Positions 1 through 7,511 of a DNA stretch of 64,000 nucleotides are shown one piece after another. The notes beneath the pieces were generated by a model. That model was not told the origin of the DNA, made no database searches, and saw nothing but the letters and a program-made list of their open reading frames with translations. The stretch comes from Bacteroides fragilis. Its GTDB lineage: Bacteria; Bacillota; Clostridia; Lachnospirales; Lachnospiraceae. The stretch's first letter is position 1. Each line of letters opens with the position of its first letter. A program made the translations under genes and the position numbers. Location: NCBI GenBank assembly GCA_023664485.1, contig JAMPFK010000008.1, forward strand, positions 1-64,000, read 5' to 3'.

Positions 1-145
1 TCTTACAGTCTTTGAAATTCAGGTCAAAAAGATGGATAAGCTCCGTTTCTGCGCCCATTTCTTTTGCACCTCGCTCTGCTTCTATCAGTAACTTGTGCGT
101 GTTCCAATTTTTTCTGGGGCTTCCGTTTATAAATACTGCTTTCAT
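1..145 (-). CDS. Flavodoxin-like NAD(P)H-dependent FMN reductase, N-terminal part (runs off the left edge)
   Basis: The first 48 codons are present and the 3' end lies outside the window. The protein opens with MKAVFINGSPRK, the beta1-loop that binds the FMN phosphate in NADPH-dependent FMN reductases and iron-sulfur flavoproteins (GSPR motif seen directly). The start ATG at 143-145 is preceded by TGGAGGTATA at 151-160, a strong ribosome site. A TATAAT-like box lies at 195-200 but no clear -35 box was found. Substrate is unknown. A second, broken gene with the same opening lies at 11206-11307. Confidence 0.8.
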   Translation of the reverse strand, partial: MKAVFINGSPRKNWNTHKLLIEAERGAKEMGAETELIHLFDLNFKDCK

Positions 146-295
146 TTTACTATACCTCCACCAATACTGATTTGACTATTTATTTACATTTACCATTATA
201 ACACGCATCTCCTACAAGCGCAGTTTCATAGCACTCCACTTGCACCCTTCATATGACCATCTTCTCCAGATGTTCCATTTCAATATCCTTATGCC

Positions 296-916
296 TCACA
301 GCTTTTCTCCATCAGGTACAGGCGCTGCCAGTTCTTCTATTGTACCGAAGATCATTGCCTTATAATTATCCTGTGTTATCTCGGTGAGTTCTTTTTCCGT
401 CCGTCGCACAGACCGAAAACCCCAAAAATGCTCCGAAACTTTCCCCTCAAATCCAAGAGTGGGCTTTACAGTTACTGCACCTTCTGATTTCTCTTCTTCA
501 TACCAACCTCCATCCGCATGGATGGCATTATAAAACATGGTATGGTTTGATGGGGAGCAGCCTTCCGACCAGTCGGATATGTCCCCAAAATCCATCTGCG
601 CTACATATATTTTCGGAGTGTCGCATGTATCCGAATCAACATTGATCTCCACTGCATATACTGGGGCATTGATCCAGCCGTTCTCCATAACCCCGCCATC
701 TTCTTTCCTCTGGAAAAGTAAGATAAAGCTCCAGTAAATCCATCCTTCCCATGACTGGTCCGAACTCCAACGCATAAACCGTTTCTCCGGCATATGATAT
801 TTTTCCGTATCAAGCTCGTTTCTGCATTTGGATATAAGCTTTTCTATGCTTTTCAATGTCTCAAATACAACTGAAAACGCATTATGGATGTTCTCACCCA
901 AAGTCATAAAACGCAC
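296..916 (-). CDS. Hypothetical protein, partner of the PD-(D/E)XK-like protein
   Basis: This 206-residue protein is not one I recognise. It is soluble, with no signal peptide or membrane segment, and is rich in Trp, Tyr and acidic residues (for example QSWEGWIYWSF near residue 55 and DFGDISDWSEG near 110). It overlaps the end of the upstream nuclease-like gene by 23 bases, so the two are almost certainly translated together. A protein that binds, guides or inhibits the nuclease-like partner is one possibility, but that is inference from the overlap only. Confidence 0.6.
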   Translation of the reverse strand: MRFMTLGENIHNAFSVVFETLKSIEKLISKCRNELDTEKYHMPEKRFMRWSSDQSWEGWIYWSFILLFQRKEDGGVMENGWINAPVYAVEINVDSDTCDTPKIYVAQMDFGDISDWSEGCSPSNHTMFYNAIHADGGWYEEEKSEGAVTVKPTLGFEGKVSEHFWGFRSVRRTEKELTEITQDNYKAMIFGTIEELAAPVPDGEKL

Positions 917-1520
917 CTCCGTCTATAACAATCCCTTTATCGCCAAATCCTTCAAAAGACATAAAACCTTTTTCTTTCAGCAGGTCTTTCAAATCCCCTA
1001 CCATCAAATCCTCGAATGGGTTTACAGTCCTGACCGCATCAAGCCCTAATAGAATATCCTGCCATGTAATATATGCCAGATGGACATCCTCAAAACACCC
1101 TTTTTGATAATTTCTCTGGTATATTTCCCTGGCATCACTTTCCCCAGCTACAAGAATCAATATTTTCTCCCCAGCTTTGCACCACTCCGAAAGCATGGCT
1201 GCTTCCCTTTCAAGCTGGTTTTCCCCTGACAGATCACTCTGATATTTTATCTCAATCCCAATTCCGATTCCGTCTAATTCCATATAACCGTCAATTTCCC
1301 CATATCCCAATTCAGAACGCTTCCAAAATTCTATATTGAACTCATCCGTCCGAATAGAGCTTATCAAGTTATGAACGCTCCCATCCAGACTATGTATGTG
1401 CCCCATATAAATCTGCTTCAGACCTCTTTGAAACGAAATATATCTCATTGTGCCAAAAAAATTTCCCGTCAGCTCGTCTTCAAGATTACTGAATGCCTTA
1501 TGGTAGATCTCTGCTATCAT
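894..1520 (-). CDS. PD-(D/E)XK nuclease-like protein
   Basis: The 208-residue protein carries what looks like the core of the PD-(D/E)XK fold: YGEIDGYMELD (Asp in the second strand) followed by GIGIEIKYQS, which supplies the E-x-K pair, and then QLEREA, the helix that often follows. No DNA-binding domain is evident. The ATG at 1518-1520 overlaps the stop of a 37-codon frame (ATGA), with GGGAG nine bases upstream as ribosome site. The next gene overlaps its 3' end. Role is unknown; defence, anti-phage or mobile-element functions are common for such small nuclease pairs, but nothing here proves it. Confidence 0.6.
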   Translation of the reverse strand: MIAEIYHKAFSNLEDELTGNFFGTMRYISFQRGLKQIYMGHIHSLDGSVHNLISSIRTDEFNIEFWKRSELGYGEIDGYMELDGIGIGIEIKYQSDLSGENQLEREAAMLSEWCKAGEKILILVAGESDAREIYQRNYQKGCFEDVHLAYITWQDILLGLDAVRTVNPFEDLMVGDLKDLLKEKGFMSFEGFGDKGIVIDGGAFYDFG

Positions 1521-1630
1521 CTTTCATTTCTCCCACTGTTATGCCCAAAATTACCCATCCTTATCAGACGAAACAGCTTCCTGTCATATAAGCTAATTCC
1601 AACTTCTTTATGCTTTTTCAACATCTTCAT
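1517..1630 (-). CDS. 37-residue basic peptide between coupled genes
   Basis: This short frame has an AGAGG ribosome site nine bases before its ATG. Its start overlaps the stop of the upstream gene (ATGA at 1627-1630), and its stop overlaps the start of the nuclease-like gene (ATGA at 1517-1520). The peptide (MKMLKKHKEVG... ending NSGRNER) is strongly basic. Two perfect stop/start overlaps are hard to get by chance, so I favour a real translated frame, either a functional peptide or a coupling device. I recognise no family. Confidence 0.45.
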   Translation of the reverse strand: MKMLKKHKEVGISLYDRKLFRLIRMGNFGHNSGRNER

Positions 1631-1854
1631 ACATTATATCCTCTAAAGCGTATATTTTCAACTTTAACCATGAATCCACTCAATTTAGCAGCAAACACCA
1701 TCATTAAAAAAGGTGCAATAAATTTGTAGCAGACAGCAGGTTTCAGTGAAGCCCTGCTACATTTTTGCAGCACCCCATTATCATCTTCATATACAGGGCG
1801 CTCCCACGAATCCCTTCCCGGATATTTTAAATGGAACAGCCTCGTCTTGCTCAT
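1627..1854 (-). CDS. Small hypothetical protein with YPGRDSWERPVYE motif
   Basis: The 75-residue protein begins MSKTRLFHLKYPGRDSW and continues ERPVYEDDNG. This opening resembles small proteins carried by conjugative elements and plasmids of Firmicutes, from memory of the family and not from a search. The C-terminal half turns hydrophobic (IAPFLMMVFAA) and may be the result of an old frameshift or recombination. The start shares bases with the upstream stop (TAATG at 1852-1856), so it is translationally coupled. Confidence 0.45.
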   Translation of the reverse strand: MSKTRLFHLKYPGRDSWERPVYEDDNGVLQKCSRASLKPAVCYKFIAPFLMMVFAAKLSGFMVKVENIRFRGYNV

Positions 1855-2141
1855 TATACCTCGCCTCCCTTCTTTATGATTTCTTTGTCAATGACTGCCG
1901 TTATCGCGCTCATCCGGTCCATGTCTATCCTATCTGACCTGTCCCCGTTTTTCTTTGAAAAGAATAAAACAACAAAATCCCACATGTTCCGAAGGTCTAT
2001 GATCTCCATTCCCTCTAACTGCAGACTGTTCCTTATCCGGTTACATTCTTCAACCGTGGCAGCTCCAAAAGTTTTTGGCGTATAACTTTTCAGAAGTTCC
2101 CTTAGATTTTGAAAATTAGTATTCTTCATATCAATAACCAT
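1854..2141 (-). CDS. Small hypothetical protein, 95 residues
   Basis: No family recognised with confidence. The protein is soluble, with a helical N-terminus (NLRELLKSYTPKTFG) and a central segment IIDLRNMWDFVVLFF, and ends GGEV. The ATG at 2139-2141 overlaps the preceding 26-codon frame; an internal ATG at 2127-2129 (MKNTN) is an alternative start directly after that stop. It heads the overlapping set reaching to 296. It may belong to an integrated conjugative element remnant, as suggested by the neighbouring integrase piece. Confidence 0.45.
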   Translation of the reverse strand: MVIDMKNTNFQNLRELLKSYTPKTFGAATVEECNRIRNSLQLEGMEIIDLRNMWDFVVLFFSKKNGDRSDRIDMDRMSAITAVIDKEIIKKGGEV

Positions 2142-2211
2142 TCCTTTCTCTCAGCCCGCGATATTTGATGCCGCAAGGCACAAATTCGCCTGTGAAAAAT
2201 TTATTTTTCAC
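2131..2211 (-). CDS. 26-residue peptide with GTG start inside a hairpin
   Basis: A short frame reads from GTG at 2209-2211 (KNKFFTGEFVPCG and on) to TGA at 2131-2133, which overlaps the next gene. AAGGAG lies eight bases upstream. The start codon sits in a perfect inverted repeat, TGTGAAAAAT/ATTTTTCACA (2191-2212), that could hide it from ribosomes. A longer frame upstream crosses a terminator-like hairpin and is rejected as the start. Coding status is uncertain. Confidence 0.35.
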   Translation of the reverse strand: MKNKFFTGEFVPCGIKYRGLRERNGY

Positions 2212-2240
2212 AGTACTCACTCCTTTTCTACACAAAAATA

Positions 2241-2264
2241 CCCAGAGGGATTTTTCCCTCTGGG
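2241..2264 (-). terminator. Terminator-like hairpin before the small-gene operon
   Basis: CCCAGAGGGA and TCCCTCTGGG form a perfect 10-bp stem with a 4-base loop. On the minus strand it is followed by TATTTTTGTG. It lies between the Rpn gene and the small overlapping genes, so it can end the Rpn transcript or attenuate read-through into the operon. Confidence 0.6.
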
Positions 2265-2355
2265 CCGGATTTGATTTGTTAATATATGAGTATAATATAC
2301 AGTCATTTTTTATAAACTTCCCACAACACAATGCGAGGAATTAAATTTCAAAAAA

Positions 2356-3165
2356 TCACTTCCCCATTGCTGTACGGATTGGAATTATCTGCTCTAACGT
2401 ACAATTCAGTTCTCTTATAATAGTCTCATTATCTTTATCAGCCGCTAACGCACCAACTATCTTGGTGATTATGTTTCTTTCTTCTACCGCCTTTTTTTCC
2501 GCATATCTCTCAACCGCTTCACACATAGCTCTCCGACCTCCTTCTTCCTCCTTAAAATGCTTCACGCCTTTAGCCAGTTCGGAATAATACATATCCTTTG
2601 ATTCCCTGCATCCAAAATCATGCATCAGCTTTCCGACTGCATCATTTCCTTTATATCCGCCATTCACATAAATGATATGAGAACCATCATCAAAAAGATC
2701 GTCTATTTCCTCAAAATGACGATTGATCGTATAAATTGGAATCCCATACCCAAATATATCTGCCTGTGTAATAAACACCATGTAAGAATCCTGAAGCTCC
2801 GAAAACTCCTGTCCCTCTTTCAGCATCCGGGAATCCATCATGCTGCTGTTAAACCTCGCACGGCGTATATGTGCGCCTTCCGGTTTCTTTTGTACCTCCA
2901 CATTGTAATTCTTTCCTGTACTGTCTTTTGCCAGAATATCCAAACGGATATTCCGTCCACCCACTACCGGATTCTGAAATTCTCGTTGTCCCACCACGTT
3001 TATTACTGTAATATCGTCCCGTTTTAATATAATCTTTAACAAAAGCTCCGCAGCAGGAATATTACCATCAAAGACCATAGACATCAGATCATCATCAAAT
3101 AAATCCATATCATCAATGATCTGCTCTACCGTCCTGTTATCCAGTTGCAATTCTTCATTTGTCAT
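2356..3165 (-). CDS. Rpn family recombination-promoting nuclease / PD-(D/E)XK transposase-like protein
   Basis: The 269-residue protein matches the PDDEXK_2/Rpn family: RLDILAKDSTG supplies the conserved Asp, YNVEVQKKP supplies the E-x-Q(K) pair, followed by RRARFNSSMMDSRML and the FGYGIPIYTINRH and HIIYVNGGY blocks usual in this family. Members are small, multi-copy nucleases linked to recombination and mobile DNA. The start follows GGCGGTGAGC. The C-terminal half is a charged helix (EAVERYAEKKAVEERN). Length and motifs look intact, so it may be functional. Confidence 0.85.
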   Translation of the reverse strand: MTNEELQLDNRTVEQIIDDMDLFDDDLMSMVFDGNIPAAELLLKIILKRDDITVINVVGQREFQNPVVGGRNIRLDILAKDSTGKNYNVEVQKKPEGAHIRRARFNSSMMDSRMLKEGQEFSELQDSYMVFITQADIFGYGIPIYTINRHFEEIDDLFDDGSHIIYVNGGYKGNDAVGKLMHDFGCRESKDMYYSELAKGVKHFKEEEGGRRAMCEAVERYAEKKAVEERNIITKIVGALAADKDNETIIRELNCTLEQIIPIRTAMGK

Positions 3166-3420
3166 TTGCTCACCGCCTTTTCAAACTGTAACGCCGCACT
3201 GGATCACACTATTATTATAGCAAAAAATCCTGTCATTTACACTATATTTTCTGCTGAAATCCACTACGTCAGATTTAGGACACTTTCACGACGAATCCCG
3301 TTCACTGTAGTACCTGATCCACCTACTCCATTTAGTCTTGTTATGTCTTTTGCTCTACCAGATATTGATTTTATATTTTCTAAAAATACTATATATTGTA
3401 TCGTCTTTATCGCTGTCATA
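3166..3420. other. Gap with no convincing gene
   Basis: AT-rich stretch between Rpn and the uvrB piece. A minus-strand frame here reads RLNGVGGSGTTVNGIRRESV, which looks protein-like, but it has no usable start and I recognise no family. It may be another gene fragment. Confidence 0.3.
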
Positions 3421-3690
3421 TTAGGAGACAAAATACTCGACTGCATTCTCCGGGAAAAATTCTTTGAACTCTCCGTATAATTGGGCTGCAAGTGTTTTAT
3501 TGTGCGCTATTACCAAAGTCGGTTTCTGTAACCGCTCTATAACATTAGCCATCGTAAAAGTCTTGCCGGAACCCGTAACCCCCAGTAAAGTCTGGAATTG
3601 GCTGCCCTCCTGAAAGCCTTTTACAAGGGCTTCTATCGCTTGAGGCTGATCGCCTGTCGGTTCGTATTCTTTGTGCAATTTAAACAACAT
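3421..3690 (-). pseudogene. uvrB: uvrB 5' fragment (excinuclease ABC subunit B)
   Basis: The frame from ATG at 3688-3690 gives the first ~90 residues of UvrB almost perfectly: [17 protein letters not shown], then the Walker A motif [15 protein letters not shown] and [14 protein letters not shown], ending AVEYFVS and a stop exactly where the sequence leaves UvrB. About 570 residues are missing. UvrB is an essential part of nucleotide excision repair, so an intact copy is expected elsewhere. The piece was probably left by recombination at a mobile element boundary. Confidence 0.9.
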
Positions 3691-3874
3691 GGGGCAAAAA
3701 TCCATCTGTATTTATTACTGTATCTTCTATATTATTGCTGGCATTACCATTATCTGCTTTCTTCGGCATAACCTCTTCCATATATGACAGCTGTTCTGGT
3801 ATCTCTTCCAGGATAATATTCGCGTTATCACCATATACATCTATTGTGGTCAGTTCCTTAGCATGCCCCATCAG
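3680..3874 (-). pseudogene. Tyrosine recombinase (integrase) C-terminal fragment
   Basis: The segment reads MGHAKELTTIDVYGDN, the last catalytic region of tyrosine recombinases (GH, then the nucleophile Tyr in IDVY), followed by EEIPEQLSYMEEVMPKK, a tail usual for clostridial integrases. The catalytic Arg and the rest of the enzyme are missing. It abuts an IS66 piece upstream and overlaps the uvrB fragment start downstream. It suggests an integrated element once ended here. Confidence 0.7.
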
Positions 3875-3960
3875 CCACAGGCGTTTCGTCTGCCTGCAGC
3901 ACATGGTAACCATACATCTTTTCATGCAGATAATCGTAAAGGACTGCAGCGGGTATGATA
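3873..3960 (-). pseudogene. IS66 transposase fragment
   Basis: About 28 codons read LYDYLHEKMYGYHVLQADETPV, split here as LYDYLHEKMYG and YHVLQADETPV, which fits the first catalytic Asp region of IS66 transposases (ADET motif). It stops abruptly at the integrase piece near 3875. No IS66 ends or accessory genes were seen. Small remnant only. Confidence 0.55.
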
Positions 3961-4350
3961 AAGGAACGGTTGCATTGCATGGACATCAGCATAATCATAG
4001 AGAATATAATAGCGAAAACCAAAAAATGGGAATCCGGAGATATGACGCAGGCGTTGATGCGAATGGAATGCGGCCTGTAAGTGCAGAGGAGATCATATAT
4101 TTTTTTAATCAAACTTAGGAACAGTAGAGAAAAGGCTTTGTGCAATATGTCACAGGGTGTTGCCGGATTAGTGGTAAAAGAGTAAAAAATATGATAACAT
4201 ATAGAAATAAAAGGAAATATAACTGTCAGTAGAAGCAGGTATATGAAAGGAGTTCCGCATCAGCGGATGAGAAAAGCCAGCCCGGTGATAAACTGCCGGA
4301 CACACTGCCCCGGATAATCCTAAATGACCAATATAAAAGGAGATAATGCC
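3961..4350. other. Gap with no convincing gene
   Basis: About 390 bases between minus-strand remnants and the plus-strand Fic remnant. Frames are short or shadow-like. A 24-codon plus-strand frame at about 4244-4318 has no support. AAGGAG at 4337-4342 is the ribosome site for the Fic remnant. Confidence 0.4.
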
Positions 4351-4989
4351 ATGAAATTTTCCAGCGCTTTGATATGGTGTATGATGACAGAAAGGAATTG
4401 TAATGACAGAAGCGGGATTTATGGGTTTACCCAAAGAGGCATAGCATACAATTCAAACAAAATTGAAGGCAGCACGCTTACTGAAGACCAGACGGCGGCA
4501 TTATTTGAAGAAAGGTTCCTGCCGGCTTCAGACGAAGTTTACCGGGCTAAGGATATCGAGGAGATGAACGGGCATTTCCTGATGTTCAACCATATGCTTA
4601 CAACAATAAATGATACGTTATCTGAAAAACTGATCAAGGAATTCCATTATGAATTGAAAGCCGGGGTGTTTGAAGACCGGGCAAACGGTTATGCGATTGG
4701 TGATTATAAAAAAAGGGCAAATACTGTGAATAATCTGAATACCGTACTTCCAAAAGATGTTGAAAAGGAAATGGGCAGGTTATTGGATTGGTATCATGGC
4801 ATTAAGGATAAAAGCCTTGAAACGATTGCCATGCTTCATGCTTCCTATGAATTAATCCATCCATTCCAAGATGAATTTAAAACGGAGAAAATAAATATAA
4901 AAGAGCTGGAATCCGTCATCTGCCATGAAATATTCATACATGCAATGGCTGTTTCCAGCATGGAAAAAGATGGGTTAAGTATGCCCTGA
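4351..4989 (+). pseudogene. Fic family protein fused to a zincin-like piece (broken)
   Basis: From ATG 4351 (AAGGAG eight bases upstream) the protein reads IAYNSNKIEGSTLTEDQT, including the S-x-x-x-E-G inhibitory motif of class II Fic proteins, and reaches the active-site start ELIHPFQD. The expected GNGRxxR part of the HPFxxGNGR motif is absent. Instead the frame runs into INIKELESVICHEIFIH, an HExxH metallopeptidase-like motif, and stops at 4989. A different frame continues MDADMGMKLQQISMN to about 5092, so there is also a frameshift. AMP transfer activity should be lost. Confidence 0.75.
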
Positions 4990-5183
4990 GAATGGATGCC
5001 GATATGGGTATGAAATTGCAGCAGATAAGCATGAATACAATGTATTTCACTCAGAACTCCCCGCTTTACACCAGATGGTATGCCCAATTGTGACGGAGTT
5101 TTAAAAGGAAGAAGAAAATAGTTTTCTCCATTTTCCGATCATCCGATAAGGTAATATAATTATCGTTGGAAGGAGAAATATAT

Positions 5184-5429
5184 ATGCGCGATTTACAGCA
5201 AATAACAAAAGAATGTATTAAAAAAATTAAGGATACAGGCATTCCTGTTCAGGATGACAAAATCGTTGAAATTAAACTTGCAAGAACTAATGCACAGGGA
5301 AAATGCCTTTTGACAACGGAGGGTAAATATTACATTAGAATTTCACCACTATATAACGATGAAAAAATAGATATTTGCGAATTGGAAGATACTGTAATAC
5401 ATGAACTTCTGCATACCTGCCCTGCTTGA
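5184..5429 (+). pseudogene. SprT-like zinc protease, C-terminally truncated
   Basis: The 81-residue frame starts at ATG 5184 with AAGGAG eight bases upstream and a TATAAT box at about 5153. It matches the N-terminal half of SprT-like proteins: ARTNAQGKCLLTTEGKYYI and then TVIHELLHTCP, the HExxH zinc site. It ends two codons later, where the family usually continues with more than 50 residues and the third zinc ligand. Downstream another frame reads ALLDYYKHYKEKKFWGFGE, of unknown origin, so the break is a fusion point and not a simple stop mutation. Confidence 0.75.
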
Positions 5430-5549
5430 CTACTACAAGCACTATAAAGAGAAGAAATTTTGGGGTTTTGGAGAGGCAGCGGATTTTGCTAAGGAATGTT
5501 TTTTAAAGTGTGTTATTTATTTTGTAAAAATCATTGCTTTTGTATATTT

Positions 5550-5768
5550 TTAAACTGGAAAGATTATGACGTAAATTCCATTATTAAAACGGTAACGGAG
5601 CACAGGCATCTCGGGAACGGCAGCATCATCCTCTGCCATAACGGCGCCAGATTTACGGCGCAGGCTCTGGATACGCTGATTACTACTTTACGAGAGAAAG
5701 GGTATGAACTGGTACCGATCTCGGAGCTGATTTACAGGGATAGCTGCCATATGAAAGCGGACGGAACT
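5550..5768 (+). pseudogene. Polysaccharide deacetylase C-terminal fragment
   Basis: Inside a frame ending at 5810, the segment DYDVNSIIKTVTEH, GNGSIILCHNG, AQALDTLITTLREKGYELV and PISELI matches the last third of NodB-type polysaccharide deacetylases (the LCHNG block corresponds to the conserved LxH motif). The catalytic Asp and the metal-binding His pair are missing. The frame ends in sequence shared with position 23514. A non-functional remnant. Confidence 0.7.
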
Positions 5769-5788
5769 GTAGTGGTCAAGCATTTTTG

Positions 5789-5829
5789 GAATCTTTCCAA
5801 AGTTAGTTGATTTATCGCTTTAATTCAAG
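5789..5829 (+). repeat. Copy 1 of a ~39-bp sequence shared with 23514
   Basis: GAATCTTTCCAAAGT, AGTTGATTTATCG and TTTA-TTCA occur here and at 23514-23552 with about three mismatches. Here it spans the last codons and the downstream flank of the ISL3 transposase remnant, so it may contain an IS end. Confidence 0.7.
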
Positions 5830-6720
5830 CCGCAGCAGCTTGCCTTTCAGCAGTTCAAAGCTGTTGCGGCCATACATGATCCGTTTGACAACTTTCAGCT
5901 TATTTACACTCCCCTCTGCCAGCCCGTTATTATAATCGGGCCGGATCGCATTTCTTACTGCATCAACATCTCTTTTTATCCCGTTTACAAAGCCGGACAG
6001 TTCCTCTATTTCCAGAGCTTCTGTTTCTTCCGGCCATTTACCCGGTTCAGATTCTTTTTTACTAAACAGTGTCTGCTTAAAGCCTGATTGTGGAGTCTGA
6101 CCCATTGTACCCTTTTTCACGGATTGCCGCGCTGATCTGTCTGAAAGTTTTCCCTTCTGAGAGCATTTTCTTTATGTCATTGGCATACAGTTTTATTTTG
6201 CTGGGGATGACCGTATTATAATAAGGGCTGGAAGGGTTAAAATCCTCTTTCAGGTATTTTGCAACTGTCGCCCTGTTTATCCCGACAGTTCTGGCAATTT
6301 CACTTTTGTTGAGGCCCTGCTTCCTTAATTCCCTTACCTTTTCTACAGTATTCATTTTCTTTTTGACATTTACGTTATGCTCCTTTGCCGGCAGGTCTTC
6401 CTTAATGGGCTTGTCCCAATAATCTCCCGCTGGCTTCCCGTCATAATGGGACGCTTCTGTCGGGAGCATGAAGTTTGCTGACAGAAGACGCTGCAGAAAC
6501 TTTTTTGCGGCATCCGTAAGCCCTTTGAGAAGGTGGAAACGGTCGCTGACCTGCTGTATATGCCCTCCCGCCTGTTCAATGGCGCTCTTATAGGAAACAG
6601 AGCCGTCCCGCGACACCACCTCAAGGTTGGGATAGCTTTTAAGCCATTCCGCCACGTCTTCCACCTCACGGGATGCAAGCAGGTCTATCACACCAACGAC
6701 TATGTTGAACTGCCAATACC
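5812..6720 (-). pseudogene. ISL3 family transposase, 5'-truncated with internal deletion
   Basis: Two frames together cover parts of an ISL3 transposase. The first holds VVGVIDLLASREVEDVAEWL, SRDGSVSYKSAIEQAGGH, SDRFHLLKGL and a helix-turn-helix (KSEIARTVGINRATVAKYL), then GYNGSDSTIR. The second, in another frame from about 6110, resumes near GFKQTLFSKKES and ends with NNGLAEGSVNKLK, the Glu of the DDE triad, and GRNSFELLKGKLL. The N-terminal domain with the first Asp is missing and roughly 100 residues are deleted near 6100-6115. It cannot move by itself. Confidence 0.85.
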
Positions 6721-6734
6721 AAAAGAATATTAAG

Positions 6735-6771
6735 GGAAAAGACAGAGGGCAAGATGACTGCCCTTCCGTCT
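6735..6771 (-). terminator. Terminator of the ABC exporter operon
   Basis: AGACAGAGGGCA and TGCCCTTCCGTCT (6740-6771) pair around a 7-base loop; on the minus strand the stem is followed by TTTTCCC. An outer TAAGGGAAA/TTTCCCTTA pair (6731-6794) encloses it. It lies 24 bases after the last permease stop. Confidence 0.7.
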
Positions 6772-6794
6772 TTCCGCCAGAAATTTCCCTTATA

Positions 6795-7511
6795 TTATTT
6801 TGCGGCTTTTTTCGAGAATAGCTTAACGAGCGCCGCCAGCCATAGTAAACTGACCAGGACAGCCGCAATATAATATCCCGCCGCTCCCGTAATAATGCTC
6901 TTGCCAATCCAATAGGTTGGGAAAATCCCAAAAATGTATTGCAGCTTTCCGGCTATAAAATATGGCACGATATATCCGAAGATCTCTAAGGACACTACTT
7001 TTGCAACCGTCATTCCCTCCAATTTGTTAGATGAAACAGATACCATCAGCATGGCTGCGATAAGGCCATGTAAAAGACCTGTAACGGCACAAAACAGGAT
7101 ATTTCCAATACCCATTGCAGTCAGGTGAAAGAATGGATAAAAGACAATCGTAAGCAGAAATCCCAATACGGCAGGCAAAACAAAATGACTAATCAGATAT
7201 CCTGTTTTGCCAAGCGGCGTCACAAACAGGTAGTTGGTAATCTTATTATCCACATCTTCCAATACTACCATAGCCGCCACAAAACAAAAGGCAAAAGCAG
7301 TCATCAGCAAAAAACAGATATCAAACAATATATAGTACGGTTCCAAAACGGACATTTTTACCAGCCATCCGCATAAGAATTTCTCCAATGCCGGCACGCC
7401 AAAGCGGATCATGACTCCCAAAAGTACCGGAAGGGCACAGGCAAGATACAACATAAAATCCTTTTTGATACAGGCGATCATCTGTTTAAAACTGCTCCAT
7501 ATCATTTTCAT
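6795..7511 (-). CDS. ABC-2 type transporter permease (second subunit)
   Basis: The 238-residue protein has about six membrane segments (for example LYLACALPVLLGVMI, CFLLMTAFAFCFVAAMVVL and ILFCAVTGLLHGLIAAML) and the VLEDVDNKI and VTPLGKTGYL loops seen in fluoroquinolone-exporter-like ABC-2 permeases. The start is ATG 7509-7511 with AGGAGGTG seven bases upstream; it overlaps the stop of the first permease (ATGA). With the first permease and the ATPase it should form a drug or lipid exporter. Substrate is unknown. It is the last gene before the terminator. Confidence 0.8.
   Translation of the reverse strand: MKMIWSSFKQMIACIKKDFMLYLACALPVLLGVMIRFGVPALEKFLCGWLVKMSVLEPYYILFDICFLLMTAFAFCFVAAMVVLEDVDNKITNYLFVTPLGKTGYLISHFVLPAVLGFLLTIVFYPFFHLTAMGIGNILFCAVTGLLHGLIAAMLMVSVSSNKLEGMTVAKVVSLEIFGYIVPYFIAGKLQYIFGIFPTYWIGKSIITGAAGYYIAAVLVSLLWLAALVKLFSKKAAK

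Noticed and set aside
2131..2331. 66-residue frame starting at 2331
   Set aside because: It would be translated through the terminator-like hairpin at 2241-2264 and has no ribosome site; only its last 26 codons have one.
3264..3491. 75-residue frame with RLNGVGGSGTTVNGIRRES
   Set aside because: It looks protein-like but overlaps the uvrB piece, has no proper start and matches no family I know; mentioned only in the gap entry.
6721..6931. Front part of the frame that contains the transposase piece
   Set aside because: Positions 6795-6931 are the permease gene out of frame and 6731-6794 hold the terminator; only sequence below about 6720 matches a transposase.
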